This document shows positions 17,736 to 26,587 of a stretch of DNA of 64,000 nucleotides, piece after piece (the stretch's first letter is position 1; every line of letters begins with the position of its first letter). A program made the position numbers and the translations under genes. The notes below the pieces were generated by a model. The model did no database searches, was not told the origin of the DNA, and was given only the letters and a program-made list of their open reading frames with translations. Source of the DNA: Paraburkholderia lycopersici (lineage in GTDB: Bacteria > Pseudomonadota > Gammaproteobacteria > Burkholderiales > Burkholderiaceae); contig NZ_FMYQ01000002.1 of the NCBI RefSeq assembly GCF_900096975.1, positions 186,001 to 250,000 of the forward strand, in the 5' to 3' direction.

Positions 17736-18953
17736 ATGAAAGTCGTTGCAATGGAAACTCACGTCGTCGCGGTGCCTCCACCGCACCTCGGCGGCATGTA
17801 CTGGATCTTCGTTACGCTGCGGACCGATTGCGGCGTTGAAGGCGTGGGCGAGATCTACGCCGCCACGTTCCACCCGGACGTGATGGTGCCCGCGATCGAA
17901 GACGTCTTCACCCGCTATCTGCTCGACCGCGATCCGCATCACGTCGAACGCCTGTTCCGCGAGGCGTACTCGAGCGGCTTCACGCAGCGCCCCGACCTCA
18001 CGATGATGGGCATCGTGAGCGGCCTCGAAATGGCATGCTGGGACATCATCGGCAAGGCGGCGGGAAAGCCGGTATACGAGCTGCTGGGCGGCATGGTGAA
18101 CGAGCGTCTTCGTTCGTACACCTATCTCTATCCGAAGAACGCGAACGGCGAATACGATTACGACGACGCCGATCTCGCTGCGGAATGCGCCGCGGAAAAC
18201 GTCAAGCGCGGTTTCACCGCCGTCAAGTTCGATCCGGCGGGCCCGTATACGGCTTATTCCGGCCATCAGCTTTCGCTCGAAGTGCTGGACCGTTGCGAAA
18301 CGTTCTGCCGCAAGGTGCGCGAGGCGGTCGGCAACGAGGCCGACCTGCTGTTCGGCACGCATGGGCAGATGGTGCCGTCCTCGGCAATCCGGCTGGCGAG
18401 GCGCCTCGAAAAATACGACCCGCTATGGTTCGAAGAACCTGTGCCGCCGGGCCAGGAAGAGGCTATCGCAACCGTCGCGAAGCATACGTCGATTCCCATC
18501 GCGACGGGCGAGCGCCTCACCACCAAGTACGAATTCCACAAGCTGCTGCAGGCGGGCGGCGCGTCGATCCTGCAGATGAACGTTGCGCGCGTGGGCGGCC
18601 TGCTCGAAGCGAAGAAGATTGCGAGCCTCGCCGAAGTGCACTACGCGCAGATCGCGCCGCATCTCTACAACGGGCCTGTCGGCGCGGCGGCGAGCATCCA
18701 GCTCGCGGCCTGCACGCCGAACTTCCTGATTCAGGAAAGCATCGGCACGTGGGACGGCTTCCACGCCCAGGTGCTCAAGCAGCCTATCCGGTGGGAGGAC
18801 GGCTACATCATTCCTTCGAAGGCGCCGGGTCTCGGCGTCGAACTGGACATGGACGTCGTGCGCGCGCATTCGCCCTATACGGGCAAGCGTCTGCATCTGC
18901 AGATGGCGAGCCGGCCCGCCGACGTGCGCGACACCTCGCCCGCACGCGGCTGA
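17736..18953 (+). CDS. Mandelate racemase/muconate lactonizing enzyme family protein with altered active-site residues
   Basis: Predicted 405-residue enolase-superfamily enzyme, a family that abstracts the alpha-proton of acid sugars (dehydratases, racemases, cycloisomerases). Residues 1-130 are the capping domain. The barrel carries TAVKFDPAG, FEEPVPP (Glu233), GERLTT (Glu259) and APHLYNGP (His309). Two positions look substituted: the first metal ligand, usually Asp, is Gly207 in FGTHGQ, and the Asp partner of the catalytic His appears as Asn282 in LQMNVARVGG. It may belong to a subgroup with a different metal or acid-base set. Context (MFS 13 bases before, GMC oxidoreductase 24 bases after) suggests acid-sugar metabolism. 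Substrate not assignable. Confidence 0.85.
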   Translation: MKVVAMETHVVAVPPPHLGGMYWIFVTLRTDCGVEGVGEIYAATFHPDVMVPAIEDVFTRYLLDRDPHHVERLFREAYSSGFTQRPDLTMMGIVSGLEMACWDIIGKAAGKPVYELLGGMVNERLRSYTYLYPKNANGEYDYDDADLAAECAAENVKRGFTAVKFDPAGPYTAYSGHQLSLEVLDRCETFCRKVREAVGNEADLLFGTHGQMVPSSAIRLARRLEKYDPLWFEEPVPPGQEEAIATVAKHTSIPIATGERLTTKYEFHKLLQAGGASILQMNVARVGGLLEAKKIASLAEVHYAQIAPHLYNGPVGAAASIQLAACTPNFLIQESIGTWDGFHAQVLKQPIRWEDGYIIPSKAPGLGVELDMDVVRAHSPYTGKRLHLQMASRPADVRDTSPARG

Positions 18954-18977
18954 TCCACCCTCTGCGGGAGCAAGCAA

Positions 18978-20654
18978 ATGAACTACGACTACATCATCGT
19001 CGGCGCCGGTTCGGCGGGCTGCATTCTCGCCGGGCGCCTCTCGGCTTCGGGGCGCTACTCGGTGCTGCTGCTCGAAGCGGGCGGACCCGACGATTCGTTC
19101 TGGTTCAAGATTCCCATCGGCTTCGCGAAGCTGTACTACCACAAGCAGTACAACTGGATGTACTACAGCGAACCGGAGCCGGAGCTCGCCGGCCGGCAGA
19201 TTTACGCGCCACGCGGCAAGGTGCAGGGCGGCTCGGGCTCGATCAACGCGATGATCTACGTGCGCGGCGCGGCACGCGACTACGACGACTGGGCCGCGGC
19301 CGGCAATGCGGGGTGGTCGTACCGGGAAGTGCTGCCGTATTTCCGCAAGCTCGAATCGCATCCGCTTGGCGACACGCCCTGGCACGGCGCGAGCGGTCCG
19401 GTGCGCATCACGCCGATGAAGGACGGCGCGCATCCGGTTTGCCGCACCTTCATCGAAGGCTGCACGCAGCTCGGCTACGAGCGCAACGACGACTTCAACG
19501 GCGCGCGGCTCGAAGGCGTGGGCATTTACGACGTGAACACGCGCGAGGGCAAGCGCGATTCGAGCAGCGTGGCGTACCTGCATCGCGCGGGGCAACGCTC
19601 GAACCTGAAGATCGAGCATCATGCCCGCGCCACGCGCGTGCTGTTCGACGACGCGAATCGGCGCGCTGTCGGCGTGGAGGTCGTGCAGCAAGGCGCGAAG
19701 CGCGCGTTCCGTGCGAACCGCGAAGTGATCGTCGCGGCGGGCGCGGTCGATTCGCCCAAGCTGCTGCAGCTTTCGGGCGTGGGTCCGCGCGCGCTGCTCG
19801 CGAAGCACGGCATCGATATCGTGCGCGACCTGCCTGCCGTGGGGCAGAACCTGCAGGATCATCTGTGCGTGAGCTTCTACTATCGCGCGCGCGTGAAGAC
19901 GCTCAACGATTCGTTCGGTAGCTGGGCCGGCAAGCTCAAGTTCGGCCTGCAGTATCTGTTCAGGCGCACGGGGCCGTTTTCGATGAGCGTGAACCAGTCG
20001 GGCGGCTTTTTCCGCACCAGTCCGGACGAGGCGCACCCTGACATGCAGGTGTACTTCAATCCGCTTTCGTATCGGATTCCCAGGTCGAATCGCGCGAAAC
20101 TCACGCCGGAGCCGTATTCGGGCTTCCTCGTCTGCTTCAATCCGTGCCGTCCCACGAGCCGCGGGTCGGTCGAGATCGCCTCGGCAAACGTGGAAGACGC
20201 GCCGCGAATTCGCGGCAATTATCTGTCGACGCAAAAGGATCGCGACGACGCGATCGCGGGCAGCCGTCTCGTGCGCAAGCTGATGACGGCGCGCGCGTTG
20301 CAGGAGATCACCGAAGCCGAGGTGACGCCCGCCGGCGACGTGACCGACGACGCGAGCATGCTCAAGTTCTTCCGCGAGCAAAGCGGCTCGATCTATCACC
20401 TGTGCGGCACATGCGCGATGGGCCCCGATCCGCGCACGGCCGTGGTGGACGCGCGCCTGCGCGTGCACGGCCTCGAAGGCTTGCGCGTGGTGGATGCCTC
20501 GATCTTTCCAAACATCACGTCGGGCAATACCAATGCACCGGCGATGATGGTTGCGGAAAAGGGCGCGGACATGATCCTCGAAGACGCCGGCCCGGCTGCC
20601 GCCGCGCAGGCCATTGCCGCAAACGGTCAGCGCACGGCGGCGATCTCGTCCTGA
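18978..20654 (+). CDS. GMC-family FAD oxidoreductase (choline dehydrogenase-like)
   Basis: Predicted 558-residue flavoprotein oxidising an alcohol group. The N-terminal FAD motif [13 protein letters not shown] at residues 8-20 and the LLLEAGG strand are clear. The GMC signature 1 lies around [18 protein letters not shown], and signature 2 is [16 protein letters not shown]. The C-terminal HLCGTCAMG and [22 protein letters not shown] hold the catalytic His/Asn region. No signal peptide. It closes the four-gene operon. Its last 28 bases overlap the 3-prime end of the convergent LysR gene. Confidence 0.93.
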   Translation: MNYDYIIVGAGSAGCILAGRLSASGRYSVLLLEAGGPDDSFWFKIPIGFAKLYYHKQYNWMYYSEPEPELAGRQIYAPRGKVQGGSGSINAMIYVRGAARDYDDWAAAGNAGWSYREVLPYFRKLESHPLGDTPWHGASGPVRITPMKDGAHPVCRTFIEGCTQLGYERNDDFNGARLEGVGIYDVNTREGKRDSSSVAYLHRAGQRSNLKIEHHARATRVLFDDANRRAVGVEVVQQGAKRAFRANREVIVAAGAVDSPKLLQLSGVGPRALLAKHGIDIVRDLPAVGQNLQDHLCVSFYYRARVKTLNDSFGSWAGKLKFGLQYLFRRTGPFSMSVNQSGGFFRTSPDEAHPDMQVYFNPLSYRIPRSNRAKLTPEPYSGFLVCFNPCRPTSRGSVEIASANVEDAPRIRGNYLSTQKDRDDAIAGSRLVRKLMTARALQEITEAEVTPAGDVTDDASMLKFFREQSGSIYHLCGTCAMGPDPRTAVVDARLRVHGLEGLRVVDASIFPNITSGNTNAPAMMVAEKGADMILEDAGPAAAAQAIAANGQRTAAISS

Positions 20655-21517
20655 AGCCATTGGCGGAACAGCCGCAGCGGCTTCGAAGCCTTTTGTTCGG
20701 GCCGTACCACGAACCAGTATGACTGCCGGCCGTCCACGCGGACGTCGCGCACGGGCGCGAGCTGACCTTGCGCCAGTTCGCGCTCGATCATGTTGCGGTC
20801 GGCCATCGTCACGCCGAGTCCCTCCATGGCGGCGCGGATTGCGTGATCGAGCAGGTCGAATTCGTAGCCGCCCGAGGTGTCCACGTCCTCGATGCGCGCC
20901 GCGTCGAGCCAGTGCCGCCACGTGAGGTAGCGCTGGTTGTCGCCCGCCAGTACGTGCAGCAAGGTTTGCTGCGCGAGATCGATGGGCCCATGCGCGAGCA
21001 GCGCGGGCGCGCACACCGCGATATGCGACTCGTGCATCAGCAGCGAGCTGTCGAGGCCCTCCCATTCGCCGTCGCCGAAGCGGATCGCGCAGTCGAGCGC
21101 GGTCGAATCGGCGAGGCTGTCCTGCAGATGTGTCGTGAGACTCAATTCGAGCTCGGGGTGGCGCGCGTGCAGGCGCGTCAGTCGCGGGACGAGCCAGCGG
21201 CTTGCGAAGGTGGGCGGCGCGTTCACGCGCAGCCGGTTGAGGTCGCTCTTCTGCTGGATCGTGCGCACCGTCAGCTCGATGCGGTCGAACGACTGCTGCA
21301 GCGTGCGCAGCAGCGCACGTCCGGCATCGGTGAGTTCGAGCCGGTGGTGATGGCGCTCGAGCAGCGTCTCGCCAAGCTGCTCCTCGAGCTGGCGCACCTG
21401 GCGGCTCACGGCGCTTTGCGTCACGTTCAGCTGCTCGGCGGCGCGGGTGAAACTGCCGCTCGTGCCCGCCGCCTCGAACGCCTTGAGAGCGTTCAGCGCC
21501 GGCATCTTTCGCTTCAA
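20627..21517 (-). CDS. LysR-family regulator, GcvA-like
   Basis: Predicted 296-residue activator/repressor. N-terminal HTH (LNALKAFEAAGTSGSFTRA, then LNVTQSAVSRQVRQLEE) and a C-terminal effector domain; HHHRLELTDAGR after the HTH is typical of the GcvA branch. I prefer the TTG at 21517, because GAGGAG lies six bases upstream and the resulting N-terminus MKRKMPALNAL is the common GcvA-type start; the ATG at 21505 is the alternative. It converges on the GMC gene and overlaps it by 28 bases. It may regulate that operon or the MFS/ABC cluster behind it. Confidence 0.9.
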   Translation of the reverse strand: MKRKMPALNALKAFEAAGTSGSFTRAAEQLNVTQSAVSRQVRQLEEQLGETLLERHHHRLELTDAGRALLRTLQQSFDRIELTVRTIQQKSDLNRLRVNAPPTFASRWLVPRLTRLHARHPELELSLTTHLQDSLADSTALDCAIRFGDGEWEGLDSSLLMHESHIAVCAPALLAHGPIDLAQQTLLHVLAGDNQRYLTWRHWLDAARIEDVDTSGGYEFDLLDHAIRAAMEGLGVTMADRNMIERELAQGQLAPVRDVRVDGRQSYWFVVRPEQKASKPLRLFRQWLQDEIAAVR

Positions 21518-21596
21518 GGTCGTCTCCTCGCGGGGGGCGCCATCCCGGCATGACGCCTCTTGCAAACGACGGAGTATACCGGCACGCGCGGCCACC

Positions 21597-22745
21597 TCAA
21601 GCGCCCCGCGACCGCGAGAGCGCGGCGAGCGCGAGCGTGACGAAGCACGCGAACACGTAGAGACCGCCCGCGCCGGCGAGACGCATGAAGAGCGAGGCGA
21701 GCATTGGACCGGCCGCGCCGCCGAGCGAGAACACGAGCAGCAGCGTCGCGCTGGTCTGCACGCGCCGTGCTTGATCGACGCGGTCGTTTACATCGGAGAC
21801 GATCACGCCGTAGAGCGTGAACGTGAGCGCGACGTAGAGGAAGAGCAGCGTATCGACGAGCGCAGCCGTGCGCACGACGACGAGCGCGGCGGCCGCGCCA
21901 GCGGCTACGACCGAAATGACGCCCAGCGTGGCGCGCCGGCCGAGCCGGTCGGAGAGCCGCCCCACGGGCCATTGCGAGAGCAGCGCGCCGATCAGCACGA
22001 CGCCCATGGCCTGCGAGATGCCGCTGGCCGGATAGCCGATGCGCGCGAGATAGACCGGCGTGAGCGCATAGAACGCGCTGGAGAGCAGTCCCGCGCCGAC
22101 GCAGGCCGGCACGCTGCGCGGCGCGACGCAGTGCAGCTCGCGTAGTCCGTCGAGCAGCAGCGTGGGGCGCTTGGGCGTGGCGAGTGCGGAAGGCGGCGCG
22201 GCCTGAACGGACTGCCACTCGCCGATCAGCGCCACGGGTATGAGCGCGCCGACGAACAGACCGTTCACCAGCGCGTGCTCGAACATCCCGCCGGGCGCGC
22301 CCGCGCCCAGCAGGAACTGCCCGGCGCTCACGCCGAGGTAGGTCAGCACGAGATAGAGCGCAAACGCGCGCCCGCGCCGCTCGTTCGGCACGGCGCCGTT
22401 CACGCCGCTCTCGATCGAGGTGAAGACGCCGACCATGCTGAAGCCGGTGACGAACCTCAGCACGGCCCAGACGTCAGGCGAATCGAACGAGAGATAACCG
22501 AGCGCCGCGAGCGCGGCCAGCGCGCCGAAGCCGATGAACGCGCGCTGCGGCCCGATGCGCCCGACCAGCGGCCCGAGCCCGAGCGCGCCCGCGATGAAGC
22601 CGACGTAGTAGCACGACTGCACGAAGCCGACGTCGAGCGCGGTGCGCTCGGCGTGCAGCATCCGCAGCGAGATCAGCGTGGTGAGAAGGCTGTTGCCGCA
22701 AACGAGGATCGTATAGCCGCCCAGCAGGCCGATGAGCGCCCGCAT
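21597..22745 (-). CDS. MFS transporter (YcaD/UMF2-like)
   Basis: Predicted 382-residue 12-helix carrier. The short helix-2/3 region (GPLVGRIGPQRAFIGFG), VPNERRGRAFALY after helix 4 and the second-half GRLSDRLGRRATLGV identify the superfamily. The arrangement resembles the YcaD/UMF2 group of small MFS proteins. It starts nine bases after the stop of the betaine-type ABC ATPase and so appears to be the last gene of that importer operon. It could export a product or provide a second uptake route. Substrate unknown. Confidence 0.87.
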   Translation of the reverse strand: MRALIGLLGGYTILVCGNSLLTTLISLRMLHAERTALDVGFVQSCYYVGFIAGALGLGPLVGRIGPQRAFIGFGALAALAALGYLSFDSPDVWAVLRFVTGFSMVGVFTSIESGVNGAVPNERRGRAFALYLVLTYLGVSAGQFLLGAGAPGGMFEHALVNGLFVGALIPVALIGEWQSVQAAPPSALATPKRPTLLLDGLRELHCVAPRSVPACVGAGLLSSAFYALTPVYLARIGYPASGISQAMGVVLIGALLSQWPVGRLSDRLGRRATLGVISVVAAGAAAALVVVRTAALVDTLLFLYVALTFTLYGVIVSDVNDRVDQARRVQTSATLLLVFSLGGAAGPMLASLFMRLAGAGGLYVFACFVTLALAALSRSRGA

Positions 22746-22754
22746 GTGCGGCGC

Positions 22755-23579
22755 TTAATGCGTGGTCCCGGCGCGGCGCTCGACGAAGCGCCGCACGTAG
22801 TCGTCGGCGGGACGGTGCAGGATGTCGCCGGGGGTGCCGCACTGAATCAGGCGGCCGTCGCGCAGAATCGCGATCTGGTTGCCGATGCGCAGCGCCTCGT
22901 CGAGATCGTGCGTGATGAACACGATCGTCTTCTTGAGCGTGGCCTGGAGTTCGAGCAGCTGGTCCTGCATTTCCGTGCGAATGAGCGGGTCGAGCGCCGA
23001 GAACGCTTCGTCCATCAGCAGTACGTCGGTGTCGGCGGCGAGCGCGCGGGCGAGGCCCACGCGCTGGCGCATGCCGCCCGAAAGCTCGTCGGGATAGTGG
23101 TCGGCGTAGCCCGCGAGGCCCACCTTGCCGAGCCACTCGCGCGCGCTCGCATGCGCGGCCGCCTTTTTCTCGCCGCGCGTGACGAGCGCATACGCGGCGT
23201 TGTTGAGCACGGTTTGATGGGGAAGGAGTCCGAAGCTTTGAAATACCATGCTCACGCCGTACCGGCGCAGATCGCGCAGTCCGTTGTCGGAGAGCTTGAG
23301 GACGTCCTTGCCGTCGATGAGGATCTCGCCCACCGTCGGCTCGATGAGCCGGTTGAAGTGGCGCACGAGCGTGGACTTGCCCGAGCCCGAAAGGCCCATG
23401 ATCACGAAGATCTGGCCCGAGCCGATCGACAGGCTCACGTCGTTCAGGCCCACGTTGCAGCGCGTTTTTTCGAGGACCTCCGCCTTGCCCGCGCCGCCGC
23501 GCAGCAGGTCCAGCGCGCGCTGGCTCGCGTCGCGCGCGCCGAAGATCTTGTAGACGTGTTTGACTTCTATGCCGCTCAT
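22755..23579 (-). CDS. Glycine betaine/proline-type ABC importer ATPase (ProV-like, no CBS domain)
   Basis: Predicted 274-residue ATPase. Walker [10 protein letters not shown], the Q-loop [18 protein letters not shown] typical of ProV/OpuAA, signature [15 protein letters not shown], Walker [15 protein letters not shown] and H-loop [10 protein letters not shown] are all intact. E. coli ProV is about 400 residues and ends in CBS domains that sense ionic strength. This protein stops after the nucleotide-binding domain, which argues for a catabolic importer rather than an osmoprotection system. Middle gene of a binding protein-permease-ATPase operon. Confidence 0.92.
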   Translation of the reverse strand: MSGIEVKHVYKIFGARDASQRALDLLRGGAGKAEVLEKTRCNVGLNDVSLSIGSGQIFVIMGLSGSGKSTLVRHFNRLIEPTVGEILIDGKDVLKLSDNGLRDLRRYGVSMVFQSFGLLPHQTVLNNAAYALVTRGEKKAAAHASAREWLGKVGLAGYADHYPDELSGGMRQRVGLARALAADTDVLLMDEAFSALDPLIRTEMQDQLLELQATLKKTIVFITHDLDEALRIGNQIAILRDGRLIQCGTPGDILHRPADDYVRRFVERRAGTTH

Positions 23580-23655
23580 GATCGTTACCTCGTTCGTCGT
23601 ACAGGAGGCGCCGGCCCGGCTTCATGTCGTGCCGGCGCTTTCGCATGCGCAGTCG

Positions 23656-24621
23656 TTATTTGGCGGGCTGGCTCGTCAGTTCGCTGGTCCTGGCCGCGTC
23701 CGGGCTTTCGCTTTCCCGATCGCGTACGCGGCGAAACGGAATGCGCGAGGGCTGCTTCGACTTGCGTGCTAGGCCGCGCGTGCGGCGCCCCTGGCCGTAG
23801 CCCTGGCTGATGCGGTCGATCACGATCGCGAGAATCACGATGGCGACGCCGGCCTGCGTGCCCTTGCCGACGTCGAGCGTCTGAATGCCCGCGAGCACGT
23901 CCTCGCCGAGCCCGCGCGAGCCGATCATCGAAGCGATCACGACCATGGAGAGCGCCATCATCGTGGTCTGGTTGATGCCGGCCATGATGCTCGGCCGCGC
24001 GAGCGGCAGTTGCACGCCGAACAGCAACTGCATGCGCGTGGTGCCGAAGGCGCGCGCCGCTTCGACGATTTCCGCATCCACGTGGCGAATGCCGAGGTCG
24101 GTCAGGCGAATGAGCGGCGGCAGCGCATAGACGACCGTGGCGAGAATGGCGGGCACCTTGCCGAGACCGAACAGCATGAGCACGGGAATCAGGTAGACGA
24201 AGCTCGGCAGCGTCTGCATGACGTCGAGCACGGGCAGCAGTACGCGGCGCAGCGCGCTGCTCGACGCCGCGAGTATGCCGAGAGGCACGCCGAGCACGAC
24301 CGAAATGAGGGTGGCGACCACCATCAGCGCGAAGGTCTGCATGAGCTTGTCCCAAAGCCCGAAGCAACCGATCAGCCAGAGCAGGGCGACGAACAGCAGC
24401 GCCACGCCGATGCGCCGCGACGCATGCCAGCCGAGCAGGCCCACCGCAACGAGCACGACGACGGGCGGCGTGGCGCGCAGCAGGCTTTCGAGCGGCACGA
24501 GCACGTCGCGCAGCATCAGCACGCTGAAGTTGTGGAATGCGTCGCCGTAGCGCTGGACGAACGCGGCGACCTGATCGTTGACCCAGTCGGCGATCGAGAG
24601 GTGAAGGAAGGGGGATCCCAT
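23656..24621 (-). CDS. Glycine betaine/proline-type ABC importer permease (ProW-like)
   Basis: Predicted 321-residue inner-membrane permease. After an amphipathic N-terminus, helices begin around residue 45. The core of the binding-protein-dependent permease domain includes VLDVMQTLPSFVYLIPVLMLFG and the EAA-like loop DAEIVEAARAFGTTRMQLLFGVQLP, followed by INQTTMMALSMVVIASMIG. ATG 24621 was preferred because GAGG lies six bases upstream; an ATG at 24633 is in frame. The C-terminus has a charged 45-residue tail (RKSKQPSRIPFRRVRDRES...). It pairs with the ATPase at 22755 and binding protein at 24682. Confidence 0.92.
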   Translation of the reverse strand: MGSPFLHLSIADWVNDQVAAFVQRYGDAFHNFSVLMLRDVLVPLESLLRATPPVVVLVAVGLLGWHASRRIGVALLFVALLWLIGCFGLWDKLMQTFALMVVATLISVVLGVPLGILAASSSALRRVLLPVLDVMQTLPSFVYLIPVLMLFGLGKVPAILATVVYALPPLIRLTDLGIRHVDAEIVEAARAFGTTRMQLLFGVQLPLARPSIMAGINQTTMMALSMVVIASMIGSRGLGEDVLAGIQTLDVGKGTQAGVAIVILAIVIDRISQGYGQGRRTRGLARKSKQPSRIPFRRVRDRESESPDAARTSELTSQPAK

Positions 24622-24681
24622 GGTGAGCCTCATTCTGCGTGTGTCATGTGATGCGTTCGGCCTCGTTGCCCGTCGTGCCGG

Positions 24682-25719
24682 TCAGGTGCGCAGGGCCGCC
24701 TGCACGCGCGCCGCGACTTCCGGCGTGACCCATTGCTTCCAGATTTCCGGATGCTGCTCGAAGAAGCCGCGGGCGACGGTGGACGCGTCGAGCTTCTTGT
24801 CGTGCATCTGCTGGACGAGCTGTTCGTCCAGCGCGAGCGGCAAGCTCACCTTGCCGAAGAAGGCGACGGCGTCGGGCTCGGCGTCATAAAACGGGGTGGA
24901 GAGCGCGATCTTCAGATGCGAAACCTTGAACGCGGAGGCGCACGGCGCGCCCTTCGGATCGGCGATGGTGTTCCAGCAGGCGTCGGAATACGGCGCGCCT
25001 TCGAGTTGCACGAAGTGGTACTTCGCCATCAAGCCCGCGGGCTGCCAGTAGTAGAAGAGAATCGGTTTGCCGCGCTCGTAGGCGGACGCGATGGCGGCGT
25101 CGAGCGCGCCGCCGGTGCCGGGGCGGAAGTTCGTATAGTCGTCGCCGAGCTTGTAGGCCGACAGCAGCCGGTTGTTGAAGCGCTCGCAATCCCAGCCGGC
25201 GGGGCAGTTGTAGAAGCGGCCCTTGCCCGGTTCTTCGTCGTCGGTGAATAGCGACTTGTATTGCGGCAGTTGCGCGATGGAGCGCAATTGCGGCGCGAGG
25301 GGCTTGATGCCGCGTTTCGCGTCGCCGTTGATGACGTAGTCGGGTACGTACCAGCCTTCCTTGTCGCCGCCGGGAATCAGCTCGCCCACGAGCTTCACGC
25401 TGCCGTCCTGAAGGCCGCGCGCGACGATGGGGCTGCGGCCGGTCCAGTGCTCGGCCCACACCTGAAGGTCGTTTTTCGTGAGCGCGGTCTCGGTGGCGGC
25501 CGTAGCGCCCGGCACGACCTCTGTCTTGCAGCCGTAGCCCTTCTCCAGCACCGTGCGCACCATTTCGGTCATCAGCGCGCCGCTTTCCCACGTGATTTGC
25601 GCGAGCTTCACGGTCTTGCCTGCCTGGCACCAGCCGGGCGCGGCAAAGCTGCTCGTGGCCGCGCAGGTCAGCGCGAGGGCGGCGGCAACGCGCACGCCCG
25701 CCAGCGAAATTCGTCTCAT
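24682..25719 (-). CDS. Quaternary-amine-type ABC substrate-binding protein (ProX/OpuAC family)
   Basis: Predicted 345-residue periplasmic protein with a signal peptide (MRRISLAGVRVAAALALTC, cleavage near SSFA-AP). The OpuAC fold is recognisable: VKLAQITWESGALMTEMV at the mature N-terminus, LQVWAEHWTG, KEGWYVPDYV and YYWQPAGLMAKY. These aromatic-rich loops bind trimethylammonium groups in the family. Cysteines in YNCPAGWDC, ACWNT and APCAS probably form disulphides. A strong GGAGGAG precedes ATG 25719. First gene of the importer operon. A close paralogue occurs at 40480. The ligand could be glycine betaine, choline, proline betaine or similar. Confidence 0.92.
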   Translation of the reverse strand: MRRISLAGVRVAAALALTCAATSSFAAPGWCQAGKTVKLAQITWESGALMTEMVRTVLEKGYGCKTEVVPGATAATETALTKNDLQVWAEHWTGRSPIVARGLQDGSVKLVGELIPGGDKEGWYVPDYVINGDAKRGIKPLAPQLRSIAQLPQYKSLFTDDEEPGKGRFYNCPAGWDCERFNNRLLSAYKLGDDYTNFRPGTGGALDAAIASAYERGKPILFYYWQPAGLMAKYHFVQLEGAPYSDACWNTIADPKGAPCASAFKVSHLKIALSTPFYDAEPDAVAFFGKVSLPLALDEQLVQQMHDKKLDASTVARGFFEQHPEIWKQWVTPEVAARVQAALRT

Positions 25720-26037
25720 GTCTCCTCCGTTCAGGATTGTATGCGCGGCCTGCACGCCATGTTGCGCGGGCCGTCGCTTTTCGAGTCACTCCGACGAGAG
25801 TCTAGCGGCGTCATTTTGGGTTGCGAAGCAACGAATAGTCATCGATGCATTACCTGATCTCATGCCACTGCCGGTGTGCAATCGAGCGATGACTGGGCGT
25901 CATGCCCCCATGAGATTTCATAGCTTTTGCGCGTATCGGGCGTGTGCTGGAATTCGTCTCGACGTGCGGCGCTGCCACGCACAATCCAATGGGCAAGCAA
26001 GCCAGAACACCACTGGAACAAAGGAGACGGAGTCAAC

Positions 26038-26559
26038 ATGAAAGACCTGCAAGTCTATATCGGCGAAGGTTTCGCGGGACCAGGCGTAAACGCTGCCCAC
26101 ATCAACATCCTGATCGGTCCGCGCAATGGTCCTGTGGGACAGGCATTTACGAACAGCTTGTCGTCGCCCTCGCAAGGTCACGTGCCGTTCATGGTGGTCG
26201 CGCAGCCCAACGTGCCGGTCAAGCCCGCCACGCTCTACGTGAACAAAGCCGACATTCGCGGCGATCTGCACGGCAACGCCACGTGGGGCGCATCGCAGGC
26301 CGCCATCGCGAAGGCCGTGACCGAGGCGATGCTCGACGGCACGCTGCCGCCCGAAGCGGAGAACGAATGGTGCATTGTCACGGCGAACTGGGTGAACTGG
26401 TCGTGCGACGACCTCGACGCGGTATACGAGAACAACTACGCGGCCTGCAAGACCGCGATTCGCGCGGCGCTGCACGGCCTTCCGAAGCTCGACGACGTAG
26501 CGCGGATCAAGGACCGGATCAGCAATCCGTTCTATACGCCGAAGGTCAAGGCGGCGTGA
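26038..26559 (+). CDS. fae: Formaldehyde-activating enzyme (Fae) homologue
   Basis: Predicted 173-residue protein of the Fae family, which in methylotrophs condenses formaldehyde with tetrahydromethanopterin. Family features seen: VYIGEGFAGPGVNAAHINILIGP with the catalytic-type His21, HVPFMVVAQPNVPVKPATLYVNK, and WGASQAAIAKAVTEAM. Length equals that of Methylobacterium Fae (about 170). Shine-Dalgarno AAGGAGAC precedes ATG 26038. It heads an operon with an aldo/keto reductase and an aldehyde dehydrogenase and is divergent from a betaine-type importer. No other H4MPT-pathway gene is in the window, so the acceptor, or even the reaction, may differ from true Fae. Confidence 0.88.
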   Translation: MKDLQVYIGEGFAGPGVNAAHINILIGPRNGPVGQAFTNSLSSPSQGHVPFMVVAQPNVPVKPATLYVNKADIRGDLHGNATWGASQAAIAKAVTEAMLDGTLPPEAENEWCIVTANWVNWSCDDLDAVYENNYAACKTAIRAALHGLPKLDDVARIKDRISNPFYTPKVKAA

Positions 26560-26587
26560 GCCGCGCCAATCGTTACAGGTGACTACG

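Noticed and set aside
18423..21551. Open frame of more than 1000 codons on the minus strand across the enolase, GMC and LysR genes
   Set aside because: Same explanation: Arg/His-rich shadow; the recognised LysR gene uses a different frame within it.
24010..24651. Plus-strand frame opposite the betaine-type permease, rich in His, Glu and Gln
   Set aside because: Hydrophilic low-complexity translation typical of antisense to a membrane protein.
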